From Phenylobacterium hankyongense (GTDB lineage: Bacteria; Pseudomonadota; Alphaproteobacteria; Caulobacterales; Caulobacteraceae), in NCBI RefSeq assembly GCF_003254505.1, contig NZ_QFYP01000001.1, positions 3,743,649 to 3,807,648 of the forward strand: DNA of 64,000 nt. Direction: 5' to 3'. The notes beneath the pieces were generated by a model that was given only the letters and a program-made list of their open reading frames with translations, made no database searches and had not been told where the DNA came from. Of the stretch, positions 1 to 8,359 are shown piece after piece. Each line of letters starts with the position of its first letter. Position 1 is the stretch's first letter. A program made the position numbers and the translations under genes.

Positions 1-239
1 CCAAGGCCGATGCGTGGTCCGTCCAGGTGGGCGAGTTCCGCCGCAGGTCCGACGCCAAGGAGCAGATCGCCCTGGTGGAGAAGAAGTTCGGCAAGCACCT
101 GGGCGACGCCAACGGCGACGCCAACCGCGCCGGCCGCCGCTATCAGGCCCGTTTCGACGGCATGTCGGAAGCCGAGGCGAAGAGCACCTGCCGGGCGATG
201 AAGGCCAAGCGCCTCGCCTGCGAGGTCATCCGGAGCTGA
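1..239 (+). CDS. SPOR-domain protein, 3' end only (probably D-alanyl-D-alanine carboxypeptidase)
   Basis: Only the last 78 codons lie in the window; the open frame runs in from base 3 and stops with TGA at 237-239. The fragment reads as a SPOR domain: it opens with W-S-V-Q-V-G-E-F, continues through an alanine- and lysine-rich helix, and has the late Y-x-A-R-F-x-G-M segment followed by A-x-x-x-C-x-A-M-K. SPOR domains bind denuded peptidoglycan at division sites. In Caulobacterales this exact C-terminal form usually ends serine-type D-Ala-D-Ala carboxypeptidases, which trim peptidoglycan stem peptides in the periplasm. The catalytic part is outside the window, so that assignment is inferred. 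A strong terminator follows directly. Confidence 0.6.
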   Translation, partial: KADAWSVQVGEFRRRSDAKEQIALVEKKFGKHLGDANGDANRAGRRYQARFDGMSEAEAKSTCRAMKAKRLACEVIRS

Positions 240-267
240 TCCGCCCCTACATCGCGATGTTGGAAAG

Positions 268-291
268 CCCCGGGCTCGCGCCCGGGGTTTT
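268..291 (+). terminator. Rho-independent terminator after the SPOR-domain gene
   Basis: A perfect 8-bp stem (268-275 with 280-287) with a four-base loop is followed by TTTT. It lies 29 bases after the stop codon of the SPOR-domain gene and separates it from the convergent J-domain gene. The T-run and the following CTGTTTCAG repeat once more just downstream. Confidence 0.8.
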
Positions 292-313
292 CTGTTTCAG
301 GGGATTTTCTGTT

Positions 314-736
314 TCAGGACTTGAGCAGCCGGTCGCGGGCGGCGTTGAGTTGGGCGGCCAGTCCTGAGGTGCCGCCCTTGTCGGGATGGGCGAGCCGCAT
401 CAGCCGCGAATAGGCCGCCTGGATCTCCTCCGGCGTAGCGTCGGGGCCGACGCCGAGGATCGAGCGCGCCTCGTCGAGGCTCATGCGGCCCCCCGGCGTC
501 GGCTGGGCGGCGAGGCCCGTGCGCCGCGCCGACACCGCCAGCCACAGGCCAAGGACCACCAGCACGATCGCCGGCTCCCACGCCCCGCGCAAGCCGGCGT
601 AGGCGGCTCCCGCAAGGGCGACGATGGCGAAGGCGGCCGACAGGAATCGCCATTCCCGGCGTTTCAGGATCGGCTTGCCGCCGCTCGCCCACAGGATCAG
701 CCAGAGCGCCGCGCAGCCGAGGGCGAGGTAGAGCAT
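314..736 (-). CDS. Membrane-anchored J-domain (DnaJ-like) protein
   Basis: A 140-residue protein with hydrophobic segments at about residues 2-18 and 31-69 and a C-terminal J domain at about 86-140. The HPD signature that stimulates Hsp70 ATPase is at 117-119, within H-P-D-K-G-G. The G/F-rich and zinc-finger regions of true DnaJ are absent, so this is a type III J protein that probably recruits DnaK to the inner membrane. Its start lies four bases after the mipZ stop, so the two are probably co-transcribed. The client is unknown. The small membrane protein with a terminal J domain resembles the TIM14/DjlA-like class, but no import function should be assumed. Confidence 0.8.
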   Translation of the reverse strand: MLYLALGCAALWLILWASGGKPILKRREWRFLSAAFAIVALAGAAYAGLRGAWEPAIVLVVLGLWLAVSARRTGLAAQPTPGGRMSLDEARSILGVGPDATPEEIQAAYSRLMRLAHPDKGGTSGLAAQLNAARDRLLKS

Positions 737-740
737 GCGG

Positions 741-1574
741 CTATTCCGCCGCCATCCTCTGGCTCTCGTCCAGGCCGGAGAACCCCATGGCGCCCATCAG
801 CGCCCGCAGCTCCTGGCGGGCCGCCACATGCTGCAGGGACATGGCCACCGGACGGATGGTCGGCGACAGGTCGGCGATGGTCAGGCCGAACGGGAACAGC
901 TCCCGATAGATCACCCGGTCGCGGAGGCCCGGCCCGACCCGGAAGCCGACCTTGCGGGACAGCGCGTTGACCCGCTCGTCCAGGCGCTTGCGGTTGCGCG
1001 CCTCGGTCGGCGCCAGGCGGTTGCGCAGCACGATCCAGTCGATCTGCTTGCGTTCGTTGGTGGCGCGCGCCTTGCGGCTGTTCCAGACGGTTTCGGAATA
1101 GAGGCTGTGGCGGGTCAGCTCCAGGGTGACCGGATCGACCACGCCCAGCATGTCGAAGTCCACGAAGCTGTCGTTCATCGGGGTGACGATCAGGTCGGCC
1201 TGGCCGTGGGCGGCGCGGCTGATCGCCGTGTCGCTGCCCGGGGTGTCGATCAGCAGGAAGTCGGCCTGGTCGAGCAGCTCGGCAATGGCGTCGCCGAACC
1301 GCGCCACGGCGTCGGCTTCGGAGGTCTGGGCCAGGGCCGCGCCGTCGGCGCTCAGCGGGTGCTCGATGGGCATGGGCGCGGCGACGCCGTTGGCCGCCAG
1401 CCACGCGCGGCGATTGGCGAAGAAGTGGCCGGTGGTCTGCTGCCGCAGGTCGAGGTCCAGCACCGCCACCTTGGCGCCCCCGTGCATCAGGGCTGTGGCG
1501 GTATGGATGGCGATGGTGGACTTGCCCGCCCCGCCCTTTTCATTCCCGACCACGATGACGCTGGCCTGCGACAT
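741..1574 (-). CDS. mipZ: Division-plane positioning ATPase MipZ
   Basis: A 277-residue ParA/MinD-superfamily ATPase. The deviant Walker A motif G-N-E-K-G-G-A-G-K-S-T is at residues 10-20, with signature lysines 13 and 18; D-L-D-L-R-Q follows at the end of strand two, and a L-I-D-T-P-G switch segment lies near residue 110. In Caulobacter, MipZ binds ParB at the poles, forms a bipolar gradient and blocks FtsZ assembly away from midcell. The N-terminus and the Q-x-T-x-x-F-F-x-N-R-R-A-W-L segment match MipZ rather than ParA or MinD, and the gene is next to panC as in Caulobacter. It heads a two-gene unit with the J-domain gene. Two GANTC methylation sites lie in its upstream region. Confidence 0.93.
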   Translation of the reverse strand: MSQASVIVVGNEKGGAGKSTIAIHTATALMHGGAKVAVLDLDLRQQTTGHFFANRRAWLAANGVAAPMPIEHPLSADGAALAQTSEADAVARFGDAIAELLDQADFLLIDTPGSDTAISRAAHGQADLIVTPMNDSFVDFDMLGVVDPVTLELTRHSLYSETVWNSRKARATNERKQIDWIVLRNRLAPTEARNRKRLDERVNALSRKVGFRVGPGLRDRVIYRELFPFGLTIADLSPTIRPVAMSLQHVAARQELRALMGAMGFSGLDESQRMAAE

Positions 1575-1608
1575 TCGACACGCTCCACCCCAGGCCGGCG
1601 ATCGCGCC

Positions 1609-1653
1609 GACTCGAACGCGGCTACGTGAGCCCGTTGTGGGGAGTCGCGTCAA
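1609..1653 (-). promoter_or_regulatory. Candidate mipZ promoter with two GANTC (CcrM) sites
   Basis: On the minus strand a TTGACG -35 box lies at 1653-1648. GANTC sites occur at 1642-1646, just downstream of that box, and at 1609-1613. The -10 is poor (CTCACG near 1630-1625). In Caulobacter, mipZ is one of the genes whose transcription depends on GANTC methylation, together with the GcrA factor; the placement here fits that known mode. The exact start of transcription is inferred. Confidence 0.5.
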
Positions 1654-1734
1654 CGCGCGCCTTGTCGCCGCCTGTGGATGGACGCCCTCGCCTGCCTCCG
1701 CCATAAGCGGCGCCGACCGGCCGGAGCCTACGAA

Positions 1735-2592
1735 ATGTCCGAACCCCCGCTGTCCGTCGTCCGCACCGTCGCCGACCTGCGCGCCCACGTGAGAACCTGG
1801 AAGGCGCGCGGCGAGCGGGTCGGCTTCGTGCCCACCATGGGCGCTCTGCACGAGGGCCATCTGTCGCTGGTGCGGCTGGCCCGCGAGCGCGCGGACCACG
1901 TGGTCGCCAGCGTCTTCGTCAACCCGACCCAGTTCGGCCCCAACGAGGACTTCGACGCCTATCCGCGCACCGAAGCCCGCGACGCCGAACTGTTGGCCTC
2001 CGCCGGCTGCGAGCTGCTGTTCGCGCCCGATGTGGCCGAGATGTACGCTCCCGGCTTCTCGACGACCGTCACCGTCGCCGGCGTCTCGGAGCCGTTGGAC
2101 GGCGCCGCACGGCCGGGCCATTTCGCCGGCGTGGCGACGGTGGTCAGCAAGCTCCTCATGCAGGCCGCCCCCGACGTCGCGGTGTTCGGGGAGAAGGACT
2201 ATCAGCAGCTGCAGGTGATCCGCCGGCTGGTGCGCGACCTGGACATTCCCGTGGAGATCGTCGGCGGCCCCACGGCGCGGGCGCCGGATGGCCTCGCCCT
2301 GTCCTCGCGCAACGCCTACCTCTCGGTCGAGGAACGCGCCGCAGCCCCCGCCCTCGCCCGCGCCCTGACCGCCGCCGCTGAGCAGCTCCGGGCCGGCGCA
2401 GCCGTCGACCAGACCGAGGCCCAGGCGCGCGCCGCCCTCGAGGCCGCAGGCTTTCGCAAGATCGATTACGTGGAGGTCCGCGCGGCCGACGACCTCGCCC
2501 GCCTGGGCCCCGGCCCGGTCGCGGCCCCGGCCCGGATCCTGGCCGCCGCCTTCCTCGGCCGGACGCGGTTGATCGACAACATCGCCGTCTGA
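1735..2592 (+). CDS. panC: Pantothenate synthetase (pantoate--beta-alanine ligase)
   Basis: Joins pantoate and beta-alanine using ATP, the last step of vitamin B5 synthesis, in the cytoplasm. The protein is 285 residues, the usual family length. It has the nucleotidyltransferase HxGH motif (H-E-G-H, residues 39-42) within [15 protein letters not shown], then [15 protein letters not shown] and the KMSKS-like [11 protein letters not shown] at 1735 is preferred over the upstream in-frame ATG at 1678 because GGAG lies eight bases before it and the family begins here. No panB or panD is adjacent. It is transcribed divergently from mipZ. Confidence 0.95.
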   Translation: MSEPPLSVVRTVADLRAHVRTWKARGERVGFVPTMGALHEGHLSLVRLARERADHVVASVFVNPTQFGPNEDFDAYPRTEARDAELLASAGCELLFAPDVAEMYAPGFSTTVTVAGVSEPLDGAARPGHFAGVATVVSKLLMQAAPDVAVFGEKDYQQLQVIRRLVRDLDIPVEIVGGPTARAPDGLALSSRNAYLSVEERAAAPALARALTAAAEQLRAGAAVDQTEAQARAALEAAGFRKIDYVEVRAADDLARLGPGPVAAPARILAAAFLGRTRLIDNIAV

Positions 2593-2957
2593 GCCCGCCG
2601 GGCTGGCCCACGGCCGACACCTGCACTGTGGCGCGTCGTCGCATGGCCAAGCTGTGACTGCTCGCCGCAGACAAGGGGCGAAAGACGCTGCCGCGAGCAG
2701 TCTACAGCCAAGCTCCAAGTCGTTTGTTCCAGGCAGCTTAGCACCGCGACGGCGAAGCTTCCGAGGCGGGACGCAGACCTGGTAAGCGCAAGCGCGACCA
2801 CATGATCTTGCTGGCGATCTACTGGCAACACCAAGTTATGCGACACCGTGTCGGCACGTGCTCTTAAGCCTGTCCGCGTACGGTTGGGGCCTGCGTGACT
2901 GTCGGGGTCGGGCGGCGTGCGGCGGCGGGGCGCCGGCACCAGAATACCGGGCGTTCC
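2593..2957 (+). other. Intergenic region upstream of the first GH16 gene
   Basis: This 365-base stretch holds no convincing gene. It is less GC-rich than its flanks in the middle (about 2700-2860). A segment reading ACACCTGCACTGTG at 2617-2630 resembles ACACCTTCACTGTG at 5186-5199 before the second GH16 gene, and a G/C-rich GTCGGGGTCGGGCGGCG block near the start codon also resembles the second copy. No clear -35/-10 pair or strong ribosome site was found before ATG 2958. Confidence 0.4.
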
Positions 2958-4403
2958 ATGTCTTATCTGAAGTACGACGGCACGCTGGCCGCTGAAACGG
3001 CTGCGCCGGTGACGGGTCTCTACGGGACCGACGGCGTCGATACGCTGACCGGGACCAGCCAGGCGGAGAGCCTGTGGGGCGGCCAGGGCGACCTGCTGAC
3101 CGGCGGCCTCGGCGACGACACCTACTACCTGAAGTCGGCCACCGACCAGGTGGTCGAGCTGGCCGGCGGCGGCACGGACAAGATCGTCGCCTGGACCAAC
3201 GTCTACCTGCCCCACTACGCCAACGTCGAGAACCTCGAGGTCGACGGCGACAAGACCTACGGCGCCGGCAATGCCGGCGACAACGTCATCCAGGGCGGCG
3301 CGGGTTCGCAGCAGCTCTACGGCGGCGGCGGCCAGGACGTGCTGATCGGCGGCGCCGGCGCCGACACCTTCATCGTCGTCAAGGGCCAGGGCAACGACGC
3401 CATCCAGGACTTCACCCCCGCCGACGGCGACGTGGTCCGCCTGACGGCCGGCTTCACCAGCTTCAGCCAGGTGCAGAGCCACCTCACCCAGGTCGGCGCC
3501 GACGTGAAGCTCGACCTCGGGAACGGCGACGGCCTGGTGTTCCGCAACCTGCAGGTCTCCCAGCTCAGCGCCGCCAACTTCCAGCTCCAGCTCGACCCCT
3601 CGAAGCTCGGCGCCATGACCTTCGACGACGAGTTCTCCGGCAAGCTCTCCATCTGGGACGCCGAGAGCAACCCCACCGGCACCTGGCGCCCCGACTTCGG
3701 CTACCAGGGCAGCCAGGGCCTGGGCAGCTACACCCTGTCCAGCAACAACGAGCAACAGATCTACACCTCGCCCTACTTCCGCGACCACAACGGCGACTTC
3801 GCCGAGAGCCCCTTCACCTCGAACGCCGACGGCACCCTCTCGATCACCGCCAAGCCCTCCGCCAACCCCGAGATCTTCGGCTACGGCTACACCTCCGGCC
3901 TGATCTCCACCCAGCCGACCTTCTCCCAGACCTACGGCTACTTCGAGATGCGCGCCGAGCTGCCGCAGGCCGCCGGCGCCTGGCCCGCCTTCTGGCTGAT
4001 CCCCGCCAACGGCGCCTGGCCGCCGGAGCTCGACGTCATGGAGACGCTGACCTCCGACCCCCACGCCGACTGGACCACCGAGCACTCCGGGGTCGGCGGC
4101 GTCCACACCTCCAACGGCGTCGCCTCCTTCATCCCCGACACCACCTCCGGCTTCCACACCTACGGCGTGCTGTGGACCCCCACCGACCTCGTCTGGTACG
4201 TCGACGGCGTCGAGACCTTCCACACCGCCACCCCCGCCGACATGAACACCCCCATGTACATGATCGCCAACATGGCGGTCGGCGGATGGGGCGGCGCCGT
4301 CGACAACGCCGACATGCCCGCCACCATGACCATCGACTACATCCACGCCTACGCGCTCGCCGGCGACACCTCCAGCAGCACAGGCGGAGCCACCACCACG
4401 CCG
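2958..4403 (+). repeat. 1,446-bp near-identical duplication, left copy
   Basis: Bases 2958-4403 match 5575-7020 with differences seen only at 3041 (T versus C), 3083 (C versus T) and 3176 (G versus C). All three are third-codon changes that do not alter the protein. Homology starts at the ATG and stops abruptly in the linker after the GH16 domain. Confidence 0.92.
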
Positions 4404-5096
4404 ACGCCGCCGCCGGTGAGCACGCCTACGCCAGCGCCCACGGGCTCGGGCGGGAGCTCGGCGGCCGCGCCTGGGCTCTCGCTGATCGCCGTCCAGGGCG
4501 GCGACACGCTGAACGGCGGCTCGGGCAACGACACCCTGGTCGGCGGCTCCGGGCCGAACCAGCTGTGGGGCCAGGAGGGCAACGACTCCATCGTCGGCGG
4601 CTCAGGCTTCGACAACATCAACGGCAACAAGGGCGACGACACCATCGACGGCGGCTCCGGCGGCGACGACTGGCTGGTCGGCGGCCAGGGCGCCGACCTG
4701 ATCACCGCCCACGCCGGCGGCAACATCCTCTACGGCAACATCGGCGCCGACACGCTGAACGGCGGCTCGGGGAACGAGATCCTCCGCGGCGGCCAGAACG
4801 ACGACGTCATCTACGGCGGCGCGGGCAATGACTGGCTGTCGGGCGACCGCGGCAGCGACACCCTCACCGGCGGCGCCGGCGCGGACATCTTCCACAGCTT
4901 CGCCGGCGCGGGCCTCGACCGGGTGCTCGACTTCAGCCAGGCGGAAGGCGACCGGGTTCAGCTGGACCCCGGCACGACCTATTCGGTGAGCCAGGTGGGC
5001 GCCGACACCGTGGTCGACATGGGCAATGGCGACCAGCTCGTGCTGGCCAACGTGCAGCTCGCGTCGCTGCATGACGGCTGGATCTTCGGGGCCTGA
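2958..5096 (+). CDS. Secreted GH16 beta-glycanase with RTX calcium-binding repeats (copy 1)
   Basis: A 712-residue modular enzyme. Residues about 20-190 hold RTX-like glycine/aspartate repeats, about 220-470 a glycoside hydrolase family 16 domain, about 475-505 a Pro/Thr/Ser/Gly linker, and the rest more RTX nonapeptides ending in a D-x-V-V-D-M-G-N-G-D strand typical of type I secretion substrates. The GH16 catalytic signature is E-L-D-V-M-E, with nucleophile E357, helper D359 and acid/base E362. There is no Sec signal, so export by an ABC-type type I system is inferred; none is encoded nearby. GH16 enzymes of this build (for example rhizobial ExsH) cleave beta-1,3/1,4-linked polysaccharide. 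The start matches copy 2; the longer frame from 2895 is not supported. Confidence 0.85.
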   Translation: MSYLKYDGTLAAETAAPVTGLYGTDGVDTLTGTSQAESLWGGQGDLLTGGLGDDTYYLKSATDQVVELAGGGTDKIVAWTNVYLPHYANVENLEVDGDKTYGAGNAGDNVIQGGAGSQQLYGGGGQDVLIGGAGADTFIVVKGQGNDAIQDFTPADGDVVRLTAGFTSFSQVQSHLTQVGADVKLDLGNGDGLVFRNLQVSQLSAANFQLQLDPSKLGAMTFDDEFSGKLSIWDAESNPTGTWRPDFGYQGSQGLGSYTLSSNNEQQIYTSPYFRDHNGDFAESPFTSNADGTLSITAKPSANPEIFGYGYTSGLISTQPTFSQTYGYFEMRAELPQAAGAWPAFWLIPANGAWPPELDVMETLTSDPHADWTTEHSGVGGVHTSNGVASFIPDTTSGFHTYGVLWTPTDLVWYVDGVETFHTATPADMNTPMYMIANMAVGGWGGAVDNADMPATMTIDYIHAYALAGDTSSSTGGATTTPTPPPVSTPTPAPTGSGGSSAAAPGLSLIAVQGGDTLNGGSGNDTLVGGSGPNQLWGQEGNDSIVGGSGFDNINGNKGDDTIDGGSGGDDWLVGGQGADLITAHAGGNILYGNIGADTLNGGSGNEILRGGQNDDVIYGGAGNDWLSGDRGSDTLTGGAGADIFHSFAGAGLDRVLDFSQAEGDRVQLDPGTTYSVSQVGADTVVDMGNGDQLVLANVQLASLHDGWIFGA

Positions 5097-5574
5097 GCCC
5101 CCTACGGCGGCGCTCTGCGGCGACCCGACGCGGCAGGCGCGGCGCCCCGCCGCAGAGGTCGCATGCCGAACTGCGACGTCCGCGCACACCTTCACTGTGA
5201 CAAGTCGCCACAGCAGCGCTTCCCCGGATCCCTTCCGGGGCAACGCTCATCGTCCCTATAGCAACGATTCTCGAAGCTTCAGTATACGCCCCTACGGTAG
5301 AGCTTGTATGGCAGGATCTTCGTTGTTCATCCACGCCTTATGAAACAAGCTTGACCATTAGCGCCAGCTTCCGGACGGCCCTCCAATGACCCTCAACCAG
5401 GGGTGGCGCAGAGACATCGTCGTCCGTCAAGACCGCGGCAGAACAGCGATCTGCGACAACTTGGGGAAGCTTTTGAAAACCGTGATGTCGGTAGGTTCCG
5501 GCCTGTCGCAGGGCTGTCGGGGCCGGGCGGCGGACGGCGGGTTGGTCCCGCCATCTCAGGACGGGAAATCTTAG
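5097..5574 (+). other. Intergenic region between the two GH16 genes
   Basis: This 478-base stretch separates the paralogues. A hairpin-like CCGGATCCCTTCCGG lies near 5225-5239 and may help end transcription of copy 1. The centre (5250-5360) is AT-richer than the flanks. An open frame of 62 codons (5386-5574) ends in TAG directly before the ATG of copy 2, but its composition is not protein-like and it is not called. GGACGGGAAA at about 5561 may serve as a weak ribosome site for copy 2. Confidence 0.4.
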
Positions 5575-7020
5575 ATGTCTTATCTGAAGTACGACGGCAC
5601 GCTGGCCGCTGAAACGGCTGCGCCGGTGACGGGTCTCTACGGGACCGACGGCGTCGACACGCTGACCGGGACCAGCCAGGCGGAGAGCCTGTGGGGCGGT
5701 CAGGGCGACCTGCTGACCGGCGGCCTCGGCGACGACACCTACTACCTGAAGTCGGCCACCGACCAGGTGGTCGAGCTGGCCGGCGGCGGCACCGACAAGA
5801 TCGTCGCCTGGACCAACGTCTACCTGCCCCACTACGCCAACGTCGAGAACCTCGAGGTCGACGGCGACAAGACCTACGGCGCCGGCAATGCCGGCGACAA
5901 CGTCATCCAGGGCGGCGCGGGTTCGCAGCAGCTCTACGGCGGCGGCGGCCAGGACGTGCTGATCGGCGGCGCCGGCGCCGACACCTTCATCGTCGTCAAG
6001 GGCCAGGGCAACGACGCCATCCAGGACTTCACCCCCGCCGACGGCGACGTGGTCCGCCTGACGGCCGGCTTCACCAGCTTCAGCCAGGTGCAGAGCCACC
6101 TCACCCAGGTCGGCGCCGACGTGAAGCTCGACCTCGGGAACGGCGACGGCCTGGTGTTCCGCAACCTGCAGGTCTCCCAGCTCAGCGCCGCCAACTTCCA
6201 GCTCCAGCTCGACCCCTCGAAGCTCGGCGCCATGACCTTCGACGACGAGTTCTCCGGCAAGCTCTCCATCTGGGACGCCGAGAGCAACCCCACCGGCACC
6301 TGGCGCCCCGACTTCGGCTACCAGGGCAGCCAGGGCCTGGGCAGCTACACCCTGTCCAGCAACAACGAGCAACAGATCTACACCTCGCCCTACTTCCGCG
6401 ACCACAACGGCGACTTCGCCGAGAGCCCCTTCACCTCGAACGCCGACGGCACCCTCTCGATCACCGCCAAGCCCTCCGCCAACCCCGAGATCTTCGGCTA
6501 CGGCTACACCTCCGGCCTGATCTCCACCCAGCCGACCTTCTCCCAGACCTACGGCTACTTCGAGATGCGCGCCGAGCTGCCGCAGGCCGCCGGCGCCTGG
6601 CCCGCCTTCTGGCTGATCCCCGCCAACGGCGCCTGGCCGCCGGAGCTCGACGTCATGGAGACGCTGACCTCCGACCCCCACGCCGACTGGACCACCGAGC
6701 ACTCCGGGGTCGGCGGCGTCCACACCTCCAACGGCGTCGCCTCCTTCATCCCCGACACCACCTCCGGCTTCCACACCTACGGCGTGCTGTGGACCCCCAC
6801 CGACCTCGTCTGGTACGTCGACGGCGTCGAGACCTTCCACACCGCCACCCCCGCCGACATGAACACCCCCATGTACATGATCGCCAACATGGCGGTCGGC
6901 GGATGGGGCGGCGCCGTCGACAACGCCGACATGCCCGCCACCATGACCATCGACTACATCCACGCCTACGCGCTCGCCGGCGACACCTCCAGCAGCACAG
7001 GCGGAGCCACCACCACGCCG
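5575..7020 (+). repeat. 1,446-bp near-identical duplication, right copy
   Basis: Partner of 2958-4403, offset by 2,617 bases. The last 1,227 bases show no difference by eye; the three silent differences are all in the first 220 bases. This points to a very recent duplication or to gene conversion. Confidence 0.92.
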
Positions 7021-8352
7021 CCCCCCGTCGTGACGCCTCCGGCGGCCCCGGCGACGCCGGGCGTCGTGCTAACCTCGGCGGTCTATGCCGACACCCTCGC
7101 CGGCGGCGCCGGCGCGGACACGCTCAACGCCGGCCAGGGCCCGGACAAGCTGACGGGCGGCGCGGGCGCCGACACCTTCGTGTTCAAGAACCTGCCGTGG
7201 AACGCCGGCCACATCACCGACTTCAAGGTCGGCGTCGACAAGCTCGACATCTCGGCGCTCTACGCCAACGGCTACCACGGGAGCGATCCGGTGGCCGACG
7301 GCTACGTCAGCTTCGTCTCCGACGGCGCCGGCGGGACCAAGGTCCTGCTGGACACCGACGGCAACGGCTCGGCCAACACCATCAAGTTCCAGATCGCCAC
7401 CCTGGACGGCGTCTCGCCGACCGGGCTGACCGCGGCCCAGGTGTTCGGCGGGGCCGCCTCGACGACGCCGGCCACCCCCGTCACCCCCACGCCGCCGGCG
7501 ACGCCGGGCGTGGTGCTGACCTCCTCGGTCTACGCCGACACCCTCGCCGGCGGCGCCGGCGCGGACACGCTCAACGCCGGCCAGGGCCCGGACAAGCTGA
7601 CGGGCGGCGCGGGCGCGGACACCTTCGTGTTCAAGAACCTGCCCTGGAACGCCGGCCACATCAGCGACTTCCAGGTGGGCGTCGACAAGCTCGACCTCTC
7701 GGCGCTCTACGCCAACGGCTACCACGGGACGGATCCGGTCGCCGACGGCTACCTGTCCTTCGTGTCCGACGGCGCCGGCGGAACCAAGGTGATGCTGGAC
7801 ATCGACGGAGCGGCGACGGCCAACCCGTGGCCCTACACCATCGTCACCCTCGACGGCGTGGCGCCGGCCGGCCTCACGGCCGCCCAGGTGCTCGCCGGGC
7901 AGACGGCCGCCACGCCGACCGCCCCGGCCGTGGTCGCGCCGCCGGTGATCCCCGGGCTGGCGCTGAGCTCGACCACCTACGGCGACCACCTGACGGGCGG
8001 CGCCGGCGCGGATACGCTCGCCGCCGGGCAAGGCCCCGACATACTCACCGGGGCGGCCGGCGCGGACCACTTCGTGTTCGGCGCCCTGCCCTGGAACGCC
8101 GGTCACGTGACCGACTTCACGCCGGGCACGGACGTCCTCGACCTGCGCCCCCTGTTCGCGCAGAGCGGCTATACGGGGTCGGACCCGATCGCCGATGGCT
8201 ACCTGAAGCTGGAATCCGACGGCGCCGGCGGCACCAAGGTGCTGTTCGACTCCGACGGCCCTGGAACGGCGAACCCGTGGCCGTTCCAGATCACGACCCT
8301 GGACGGCGTCGCCCCTTCGAGCCTCCACCCCTCGGACTGGCTGTTCCACTAG
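5575..8352 (+). CDS. Secreted GH16 beta-glycanase with three tandem C-terminal secretion-type modules (copy 2)
   Basis: A 925-residue paralogue. Residues 1-482 are identical to copy 1, including the RTX-like N-terminus and the GH16 catalytic E357, D359 and E362. The C-terminus is unrelated to copy 1. It carries three modules of about 149 residues starting at residues 496, 645 and 794. Each has G-G-A-G-A-D-T-L RTX loops, then a D-x-F-V-F segment, H-x-x-D-F, L-D-L/I and a closing T-L-D-G-V-x-P strand, as in type I secretion C-terminal target domains, with a Pro/Ala/Thr linker between. Proteins normally carry one such domain. Same predicted activity as copy 1, probably a different retention or export behaviour. 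No Sec signal is visible. Confidence 0.85.
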   Translation: MSYLKYDGTLAAETAAPVTGLYGTDGVDTLTGTSQAESLWGGQGDLLTGGLGDDTYYLKSATDQVVELAGGGTDKIVAWTNVYLPHYANVENLEVDGDKTYGAGNAGDNVIQGGAGSQQLYGGGGQDVLIGGAGADTFIVVKGQGNDAIQDFTPADGDVVRLTAGFTSFSQVQSHLTQVGADVKLDLGNGDGLVFRNLQVSQLSAANFQLQLDPSKLGAMTFDDEFSGKLSIWDAESNPTGTWRPDFGYQGSQGLGSYTLSSNNEQQIYTSPYFRDHNGDFAESPFTSNADGTLSITAKPSANPEIFGYGYTSGLISTQPTFSQTYGYFEMRAELPQAAGAWPAFWLIPANGAWPPELDVMETLTSDPHADWTTEHSGVGGVHTSNGVASFIPDTTSGFHTYGVLWTPTDLVWYVDGVETFHTATPADMNTPMYMIANMAVGGWGGAVDNADMPATMTIDYIHAYALAGDTSSSTGGATTTPPPVVTPPAAPATPGVVLTSAVYADTLAGGAGADTLNAGQGPDKLTGGAGADTFVFKNLPWNAGHITDFKVGVDKLDISALYANGYHGSDPVADGYVSFVSDGAGGTKVLLDTDGNGSANTIKFQIATLDGVSPTGLTAAQVFGGAASTTPATPVTPTPPATPGVVLTSSVYADTLAGGAGADTLNAGQGPDKLTGGAGADTFVFKNLPWNAGHISDFQVGVDKLDLSALYANGYHGTDPVADGYLSFVSDGAGGTKVMLDIDGAATANPWPYTIVTLDGVAPAGLTAAQVLAGQTAATPTAPAVVAPPVIPGLALSSTTYGDHLTGGAGADTLAAGQGPDILTGAAGADHFVFGALPWNAGHVTDFTPGTDVLDLRPLFAQSGYTGSDPIADGYLKLESDGAGGTKVLFDSDGPGTANPWPFQITTLDGVAPSSLHPSDWLFH
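7060..8349 (+). repeat. Three tandem repeats encoding C-terminal secretion-type modules
   Basis: Units begin at 7060, 7507 and 7954 (447-base spacing). Units 1 and 2 are almost identical over roughly 140 bases from the Y-A-D-T-L-A-G-G codons to N-A-G-H-I; unit 3 is more diverged at the DNA level but has the same protein pattern. This points to an internal duplication inside the gene after unit 3 was established. Confidence 0.85.
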
Positions 8353-8359
8353 GGTCAGG

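Noticed and set aside
288..318. Direct repeat TTTTCTGTTTCAGG after the first terminator
   Set aside because: Only two short copies; probably local slippage without function.
5386..5574. 62-codon open frame ending directly before the second GH16 start
   Set aside because: No ribosome site, no family likeness, and unlike normal composition; kept only as a remark on the intergenic region.
2466..6963. Very long antisense open frames (541-626 codons) across both GH16 genes
   Set aside because: They mirror the Gly/Asp repeat codons of the real genes in a GC-rich genome, are repetitive Val/Gly/Asp strings, and match between the copies only because the DNA is duplicated.
2958..8352. GH16 tandem as part of a mobile element
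   Set aside because: No transposase, terminal inverted repeats or target-site duplication were seen; the duplication ends inside the gene linker.
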